Assembly: GCA_964036665.1 (NCBI GenBank)
Contig: OZ038526.1
Location: 27,342,001-27,406,000 of the forward strand
Direction: 5' to 3'
Source: Gordius sp. MW1
Taxonomy: Eukaryota > Nematomorpha > Gordioida > Gordea > Gordiidae
Length of the DNA: 64,000 nucleotides
The notes beneath the pieces are model-generated. The model was not told where the DNA came from. It made no database searches and was given only the letters and a program-made list of their open reading frames with translations. Of this stretch, positions 56,221 to 64,000 are shown one piece after another; position 1 is the first letter of the stretch; each line of letters starts with the position of its first letter. The position numbers and the translations under genes are program-made.

Positions 56221-56780
56221 TTAAACGAGAGTTTATTTTATTGATTGACCTTCCCCAAACACCCTTTATCGAGGAAGCGAAATACCTACATCTCGCAATC
56301 TATGTTAATATTTGTAAAATGTCGTATATGATAGAATCTTGGGAAAGGAATGAAGTTATAATAAGTTAGGGTTCGCGGCGTACATTCTTCATGAGAATTG
56401 AGAAGGCATTAGTATGGCATAAATGAAGATAGGTGTGGCAGCAGAGTGTGAACTAATTAGTGGGACGATTGTGTAAGAGTGGGAGGACACTTGAAAGTCT
56501 TATCAAATTTCCGTTAATTCCGGCCAGGCGGTTGGTGTTGATTGTGTTTATTATTTTACTCTCCGAAGCAATGTTTCGTTTTCACTTACTTCGTAAGATT
56601 AATTTTTAATCCCTGCCCCACTTTGTTTCATCTTTCGATATCTCGTTGGTCTAATTTAATCTACCGTTTTCCTTGCAGGAATTCCGCCAATCACTGTATT
56701 ATAGGAGACGGGCTTAAAACAAATTACTTTTTAATAACGAACGTGAGGGTTGCCTGTGAGCACATTGAGATATAAAAAAA
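56221..56780. promoter_or_regulatory. Less AT-rich non-coding island, possible 5' exon or enhancer
   Basis: Base composition shifts upward in GC (for example GGTTCGCGGCGTACATTC and CCGGCCAGGCGGTTGG) for about 550 bp with no extended coding frame. It is upstream of the Ig gene on that gene's strand. Role is inferred only from composition and position. Confidence 0.25.
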
Positions 56781-57539
56781 TATTCCTGGTCTATTAAATT
56801 TAATAAAATATGAAAACCATCAAAAATAAGTATATTGATTGTATGTCTAAATTTAGTTTAAAAGTAATGAAAATCTAACTTCAAAATTAAAAAGGTGGCA
56901 ATTATATCAAATGAAATAGTAAAAGGTTTTGCTTATTTTATTAAAATCTCAATAAAATAACCTTTTAAATATATTAAATAAAAGCGTTAGGCAAATGCTG
57001 ATAATTAATTTCTGTTACTTTATATATTCCTTGTATGTTTTTTTAATTTCAAATAAAATTTTCATTTCTTGACGTTATAAAACTTTGGAGATCGGTTAGC
57101 CTTTAGAATTGGGTCGGTAAAATATTTCAATGCCTTTTTTGTTTGTTAATATTTTTATGATTAAAAAATTATTATAGAAATATTAATATTTATATAAAAT
57201 ATTTTTTAAATCATGAATTACAAATGGAATAATATTTTTATTAAAACAATAATCAAAATTGTATCTATAATTATAATTTTTTTAAAATTAGATAAATTTA
57301 AAAAGCATGGTTGCCCCCATGATTTGAGAGGCGGTTTGATCTGCTGATTTTAATACTTAGTATACTATTTCAAACAAAAACTTTATAAAATATTAAATTT
57401 TTTAAAAATCATTCAACAAGCTTTTAAGTGAATGTTAATTAACTCTAACGAAACTTCATTAACCAATTTATAAAATTGTTATAAAATTCGTACAATGTAA
57501 GCGGAAACATTCTTCGGAATAGGATTTTTTGTATATAAA

Positions 57540-58070
57540 TGTTAGGTCGCAGAGTGATGTTTGATGTAAATTACTAATTATGAGAGTAAACTGGCTCATG
57601 GAGCGTGTTAGATGCAAAATATGACACGAGTGACACAATAATAATTAATGTCATTCCAATTAAGATCAAAAGATTTTCCGGACCCTAAATTATAAATAAG
57701 GGGATATTAAGCCCTAAACGAATGTGATGTCATTGGAGTAGATGACCCACTTGGTTTGTATAAGTGGTGCGTGATGTATATTGCCTTGCCTTAAATATGT
57801 TTCTGCATCCATGGGGAATGGGATATGATAGGGTCGCCGTTAAATTAAACTTTATGTTGCAGCAGTGGCAAAATATGATGTTTATTTTGTAACGAGAAGA
57901 GAGCAAAATATATGTGGCGTTTTACTGTAGACATATATTTCAACGCCCCTCTGAGCCGCTGCTAAATGACATCAATAAATGTGACAAATGTCGGACGGGA
58001 AGAAATAGGACGCAGTGACATTAACAGCGTACATCGATTGTTCAATTTGAAGGGATTTATTTGCAAAAAA
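57540..58070. promoter_or_regulatory. Second less AT-rich island with repeated TGACA/TGTCA motifs
   Basis: The block holds several TGACA or TGTCA words (GAGTGACACAAT, TTAATGTCATTCC, GTGATGTCATTGG, AATGACATCAATAAATGTGACAAATGTC, the last spanning more than one site). It also has GC-richer runs such as CCCCTCTGAGCCGCTGC. No coding frame is visible. It may be a regulatory element of the Ig gene; the evidence is compositional only. Confidence 0.3.
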
Positions 58071-60109
58071 ATGGATATACAATTTTAAATATGTAGAATT
58101 TAATTTTCTGTGGGAAGAGATTTAAATGTAGTGTACATTGAGGTTAATTTAAAAGTTAAATAAAGCTTGAAGATGTCATGATGCCGAAGATCTTTTTATG
58201 ATTTTTTTAGAGGTGTGCCACATTATCATATATATTACAAATTATATCCGCTACGCTAAGAAACTTAAATAAACACGACTTGAACTAATAGAATTCCCTA
58301 AAAGTAATAATATACAGTAATAAAATAGTTTGATAATTAAATTATTTTTATGGTAATGCCATAATATTCGCAAGGAAAGTCTAAATAGTTTATTTGAAAT
58401 AAAATTTACAGAGTTTAAAAATTTGAACAATTTAAATAAAGATAAATAATATAAGAACTGCATGTAATTAATTTTTTAAATGTATATGTAAATTGAGTCA
58501 TTTTATTTATTCATCTATTCTCAATAAGGTAGCCTAGGTTATAATTGAAGCAAGATATGTGGGATAAGTTGTTTTGTTAATAGAGATTTTAGAATAATTA
58601 TAGGGTCATTATAATATGTAAAATAAAGGGTTATGAATTAATGCGTTTGAAAACAATGTTTTTGGCTATAGTTTTAACCTTAACGGATAATCATTCTATA
58701 TACCACTGCAACTAGCAACTCCTAATAAAAGTAATTACATGATTTATGCATTTTTAAATTATTTACTTTAAAAGCTTGAATAATGATTATTATTGGAATA
58801 ACTTCGCTAACTTTTTGAAATCTTTTTCTACCCTTTTAATTCTCAAGCGCAAGACACTTTTAATATGTATAAAAAATATGTTTTATTTTTTGTTTTGCTA
58901 GGTGAAATAATGCAATATAAAAAATTTCATGATACAAATATGCAGGATTTATAAATACTATTAAGAAAGTAGCTAAAATGGGTAGGAAATTTAGGTGCAC
59001 CTTTAGATAAATAATATTTTCGATTAATTTGATAAGTGGTACACAAACTCGAAAAATCTAATGTGAATAAGAGGGGGACACCAAGACTAAAAAATGTGGG
59101 TCAATAATTATTCACTCACTCACCTTATTTAAAAGAGGAAGAATTTATATAAAATTGGTTGAGAGTTAACACAAGGTTTTTAAAGGTCTTTATAATTGGT
59201 ACTAATTGAAGATTTTGTCTAAATCTATATATTTACTATATTATAAATAAATTGAGAACTTTAGATAATTTTACAGAAGCAGAATAATTTTCATGCGCTG
59301 TTTGAATGATATGTTTACAAAGTAAGCAAGTTTAGTTAATATTAATAAGGTGGATAACATAGAATGTGAACTGAATATTTAAAAAATGTTAAAATCAATT
59401 TACACGTTTAAATTTGAAAATTGTAGAGTCAACATTAAGATTTATTGTTTTTAACTTTAAATTATTATAATGTCAACTAGGACCTTATTTGTTTGTATGC
59501 GAAATCAGGCTATGTATAAAAGGGCAGTAAAAAAGTTGTATGATATGGCTGGGGGGGGGCTGGAAGATGGGAGAGGCATCGCTGTTTAAATGGAAGGTAT
59601 TCTTTTTTACAACTAAATCTGATATTGTCATTTTGTAAAATCAATTCCTTAGTTAAGTGCAAAAAGAAACATTCTTATTTTATTGTTCACTTTTTTCCAA
59701 ACGCAGCTTTATATATTTTTTTGAAAATTGAGATATACAATGTGTATATAACATGCCGTAAATTATAACAATTTATCTTAGAAAATCTCTAAAAGTGACC
59801 TAAACAACAAGAGTCGAGCTTACACACATAAACTAAGGCTCAAAATATCAAATATTAAAGTGAATGCCATCATAGAGTTATGATTGCCTAGTCAAAATTT
59901 GGCATTAAGAAATCTCTATTTAAATTATCACATAAACTAATTAATAGTTTATTTAAAGCTGATAAAATTAATGTGGTTTTACTGTATTAACAAAATAAAA
60001 TATAATCAAAAAATTTACGATATATACTCAACTCGTCTATTGCACAATTCATATACTGGGCAAAAATTATAATATTAAAATCAAATAATATATGATTAAG
60101 TTTATTCAT
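58071..60109. other. AT-rich, nothing recognised
   Basis: No gene or known repeat was seen apart from short homopolymer runs, including a G run near 59551. Confidence 0.4.
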
Positions 60110-60437
60110 AATTTTTAAACCTTGCTTCCCCATTTATACCTTTACGCAACATTGAGGAAATTTATTTATCTCATTAAAAAGTTTAAAAATAAATTTAAAA
60201 GTATCTTTCCTTCAAGTTTTCTAAAATATCACTGATTTTTAATTTCATATCAATAGTCTAAGAGTTAAAACAGTGGAAAAGCAAAAAGCCAAGTAATTTT
60301 ATAAATAATACATTATAACCTATAAAAAGGGTTTTGAAAGTTTATTTAGCGGATATGGTTTTAAATATCTCGACCACAAGTGCCACTAGCGAAAGAATAT
60401 ATTTTCCTGTAGGTCGCCTCCTAAGAGATATAAGAAT
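60110..60437 (+). repeat. Direct copy of the hAT interior
   Basis: CTTCCCCATTTATACC, AAGCCAAGTAATTTTATAAA and GTAGGTCGCCTCCTAAGAGA recur in the same order at about 60880-61215 inside the adjacent hAT element. It ends exactly where the hAT terminus begins, so it is a fragment of a related element. Confidence 0.75.
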
Positions 60438-61406
60438 TAGAGACCCGCACGGCCCAGCCAGGCCCGCGGGCCGGCTTGGGGGGGGGGGAGCTTCTGCTTG
60501 AAAATAAAACAACGGGCCTGGACGGGCCGTAATATAACTTAACGGGCTCGGGCCGGGCCTAGATAAACTTATGGCTCGTTAAAAGCTTGTTACAGAATTA
60601 ATTAGATTGTATAAAAGAACGTGTTTTTATTATGTTCTAATTATATTTATTTTATGTTTATAAATAACAAGGAAAGTTAAATTTCATTTCCATTTTACTT
60701 AATTAATTTATCAATATCTCAACCCGCATAATAAATGTTGAAGATATTCATACACAATGCAATGATCCCATTGGCGTAGCCAATTTAAATTAGAGAGGGG
60801 AAGTTTAGGTAGGACAAAAAATGTTGTTTGGATTAAGAATTTTTAAATTTGGAGGTGGGGGGGGCAGCTGTCCATCTTTGCCTCCCCATTTATACCCTCT
60901 AGCAATATTGAGCGAATCAATTTAATATTATGTAAGATTATTTTTATATGTATACTCATTAACAAATTTAAAAACAGATTTTAAATTTATTTCTTCAAGG
61001 TATTTTTTAAAATATCACTGCTTTTTTTTTTTTCAATAACCTAAAAATGAAAAATGGTGGAAAAGCAAAGAAGCCAAGTTACGTTATTAATAACATTATA
61101 ACCTTAAATAAGTGTTTTAAAAGTCTCCTTGGCTTATATAGTTAGTTATATGTATCCCGAAATCCACTTGTAAAATAAGTTTTTTACCTGTAGGTCGCAT
61201 CTCAAAGGATATAAGATCTCGTCTGCTTAAGAATTATTAATTTATTATTTTTACAATATTTTTATTACATTTTTAACACATATATATTGTTTACCATATG
61301 GGTTAAAAATTAAACAAAAAAAATAAAATGTTTTACGGGCCCGGGCTGGGCTTTTAAATTTTTAGGGCGGGCGGACTGACCTAAACAGGCCCATTGCAGG
61401 TCTCTA
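60438..61406. mobile_element. hAT element, TAGAGACCTGC family (copy 4)
   Basis: The ends TAGAGACCCGCACGG and TTGCAGGTCTCTA bound 969 bp with GGCCCGCGGGCCGG-type subterminal runs. Flanks ATAAGAAT and ATAGAACT match poorly, so the duplication is not certain. The interior matches the element at 39035-40341 in reverse orientation. No transposase. Confidence 0.75.
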
Positions 61407-61566
61407 ATAGAACTAGTCTGAACAAAAAGCATTGACAATTTGTTATTTTCAAATTATTATTAACATTTCTAACACAACACTACCTACGACGGTCCCAAGT
61501 CCGTGTGCAAAAATTGGAGGGTTGGCATCAGGTCGGAAACCGGCTATATAAACCAACTCCAAAATT

Positions 61567-62640
61567 ATGATAGTTTCAAACAAGTTTTTGCAAGAAAAAG
61601 CTAGGGCGTCCTCCACAAACGACGCGCACTGCATACCCCGCCCATGCAATGTGAAAAATACACTAGGGTTACTGCCCAACTCACAACGAAGGCGGTTAAG
61701 GAAATTAGTTGTTAAAAAAATGCGAATAACGTGCTGGAATGTGGGAACGTTGACGGGGAAGAGCATTGAGGTCGCACAAATGCTAAAAAGAAGAAAGGTA
61801 CACATCGCCTGCCTACAAGAGACGAGGTGGAACGGAACGAAAGCTCGTGAATTGGAGAAGGATACAAGCTTTTCTACAGTGGGTCACCAAATCGTAGAAA
61901 CGGGGTTGGTATCGTTCTAAGCGAATAGTTCAAAAACAAGGTGGTGGAAGTCAAGCGTTGTTCCGACAGTCTAATGTGGGTGAAGATTGCAGATCAAGGG
62001 GGCCTTCTAACCATTATGTGCGCGTGTGCTTCCCAAATTGGGTGTTCAGAATCAGAGAAAGACATATTCTTGGATTCATTGGAAAAGGAAATACAAGGAA
62101 TACAGGAAGAAAGGCTAATTATTGGGGCCGAATCAACGCTCACTTAGGGAAAGATCGCGAACAGAATCATGGAGGCTATGGGCATGGTCTGAAGAACAAA
62201 GAAGGGGAAAACTTCTCCAAGTATACCAAGCATATGACATGGAGATTGTTAACACCTATTTGCAAAAACGCGAAGATCATATTGTGACTTATAGAAGTGG
62301 GAAGCATTCAGTCAAATTGACTATTTGCCTATAGGGCGAAAAGACTTATGGAGTATCAAGGATTGCAAAGTAATACCGGGAGAAGAAATCTCCAGGCAAC
62401 ATCGTCCCCTTGTTATGGATCTTGATAGAAGAGTATTTCCCGAAAGAAGAAAGGTATATGAACCTCGAATTTGATACGAAAGGCTAAAGGATACGTCGAC
62501 GAACGAAGAATACCATCAAAAAGCCTCCTCACTTTTGGGTGCAAGGAAGTTGCAAAGGGACGTAGACGACGATTGTAGACGCTATCTAAGGACATTAAGG
62601 GAACGCGATTTGTGTTCTAGGACAGACCAAAGGAGGCAAA
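61567..62640 (+). pseudogene. RTE LINE endonuclease region
   Basis: ITCWNVGTLTGKSIEV, then IACLQETRWNGTKA, are the N and E motifs of an apurinic/apyrimidinic-type endonuclease. The frame stops at 61918-61920. Homology continues in other frames (near 61960-62290) with shifts, so no full enzyme is encoded. Confidence 0.8.
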
Positions 62641-62689
62641 GCTATGAATAGGGAACTATAGTGGTGAGATCAATCGGTTAGGGATTTCA

Positions 62690-64000
62690 TTGAAAGAACG
62701 AAAAATCTATATAGACGGTGGCATAAATCAAAAAAGTCGGAGGATTATCAAGAATATAGGGACGCAAAGAGGGCCGCAAAAAAGGCCGTTGCAAAAGAGA
62801 AGAATGCCGCCTACACCGAGATGGCAAACAAACTGGATCATAAATGGGGCGATAGGCTTATGTACAAATTGGCCAAGAAGGGAGAAGAAAAGTCGCGATG
62901 TCTGACTTCTTAAAATAGTCAAAAACGAGAAGGGTCAAACCTTATTCAAACCGAAAGAAGTGATGAAAAGGTGGAAAGGATATTTTAAGAAACTTATGAA
63001 TATTGCAAATGACAAGGATTCCCTTTTAAAATTAGGCCAAGTATAAGTATGGACGACTCTTTCAGGAGGATGAAGTTAGGACACAGATGAAAAAGATGCA
63101 AAAAGGAAAAGCAAATGGCCCAGATAAAATACCTATGGAAGCATTGCTCGGATTTCGTGAAGAAGGAGTCACCACCATGCCTAACCTCCTTAACAAGATA
63201 TTGGTAGAAGGCCGAATTTTTAATCAATGGAGAGCAAGCATGATTATTATACCTTTATTTAAAGGCAAAGGAGACCCTCAAGATTGTGGCAATTACAGAG
63301 GTATCAAGCTAACTTGCCACTCCTTGAAGCTTATGGAAAGGATCTTAATAACAAGGCTGAAAAACGAGGTGGAAATATCGGCTTATCAATTAAGATTTGT
63401 GGCCGGCAAATCCACAATCGACCCAATCTTCGCACTAAGACAGATGATGGATAAGTATGGTGAAAAAAAAGACCTACATATGGTCTTTATTGACTTTGAG
63501 AAAGCTTATGACACGGTCCCCCGCGATTTAATATGGTGGTACTTGAGAAAACAAAATATCCCTGATGCATATATACGGCCTATAAAAAAATTTATGACTC
63601 AAACTCTTGCGTTAAGACGACAGTTGGAGACTCTAAATCTTTTCGGGTTAAAAAATTGGATTACATCAAGGATCTGCTTTAAGTCTCTTTTTATTTAATA
63701 TAATTATAGACACGATAACAAGGGACATTCAAAAGCCATCGCCATGGTGTATGCTATATGCCGATGATATAGTACTATGCGAGGAAACAAGGGAGAAAGT
63801 ATTCGAAGAAGCCGAAAAGTGGTCAAAGCGCTTAGCTGGATATAATTTAAAGGTCAACGATCGAAAAACGGTATACATGGAAATGAACGGTACAAGCACA
63901 CCATCGCTGGATGACCATCTAAAGTACCCAAAAGTAGACAGGTTTACATACCACGGCTTCTGCTACATTAAGAGGGAGGTTACGCAGCAGAAGTCAATGC
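62690..64000 (+). pseudogene. RTE LINE reverse transcriptase region
   Basis: After a basic connector, the frame at 63087-63698 shows KANGPDKIPMEAL, IIIPLFKGKGDP, NYRGIKLTCHSLKLMERIL and VFIDFEKAYDTVPRDLIWW, the first catalytic aspartate region. After a frameshift near 63670 the catalytic box MLYADDIVL appears around 63750. The element then runs into the window end. Frameshifts make it non-functional as it stands. Confidence 0.85.

Larger units (their letters stand above)
61450..64000 (+). mobile_element. RTE-type LINE, damaged, continues beyond the window
   Basis: An endonuclease region and a reverse transcriptase region in the same orientation, broken by frameshifts and stops, run to the window end. 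The 5' part (about 61470-61560, GGAGGGTTGGCATCAGGTCG) resembles an RTE/BovB-like leader. A decayed relative is at 41140-41560. Confidence 0.85.

Noticed and set aside
61449..61805. 118-codon minus-strand frame
   Set aside because: It is antisense to the RTE endonuclease region.

Overview
The window is AT-rich eukaryotic nuclear DNA dominated by transposable elements. I can assemble two host genes from it, both on the minus strand. One is a complete 15-exon translation release factor eRF3 gene (GSPT1 type, coding 28880 down to 9857). The other is the last seven exons of a three-immunoglobulin cell-surface protein of the lachesin/DIP (IgLON-related) family (54881 down to 48241), with its 5' end not found. 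The DIP/lachesin-type protein, the sequence of the eRF3 and the transposon mix suggest a protostome, most likely an arthropod. A crustacean is possible, but I cannot fix the species.

Layout. 1-930: AT-rich, no gene. 931-3390: a ~120-bp repeat block holding about 34 copies of a ~64-bp minisatellite with long G runs. 3.6-9.04 kb: a decayed Ty3/gypsy element whose pol is split by a 771-bp hAT transposon with a perfect 8-bp target duplication. 9.3-28.9 kb: the eRF3 gene. Its introns carry a foldback element (10363-12277), a 5'-truncated LINE with poly(A) tail and 8-bp duplication (12593-14089), a second foldback element (14661-15997) and a solo arm of the same family (19948-20495). They also carry hAT-type hairpin MITEs and, in the 6.6-kb intron, a compound inverted repeat (21.2-25.65 kb) with about 13 units of a 105-130-bp repeat in two opposed arrays. 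28.9-48.2 kb: no host gene seen; LINE relics and a cluster of hAT elements at 39.0-42.7 kb. 48.2-54.9 kb: the Ig gene, with a hairpin MITE in its last intron. 54.9-60.1 kb: mostly AT-rich, with less AT-rich islands at 56.2-56.8 and 57.5-58.1 kb. 60.1-61.4 kb: another hAT element beside a direct copy of its interior. 61.45-64.0 kb: a damaged RTE-type LINE running off the window.

The splice junctions of both genes were worked out by hand. All internal phases agree, every intron is GT-AG, and the eRF3 exons sum to 1590 nt (529 residues plus stop). The two genes show no functional link. The transposon families can be ordered by nesting and by their target duplications, so the window records several waves of insertion into introns and into older elements.
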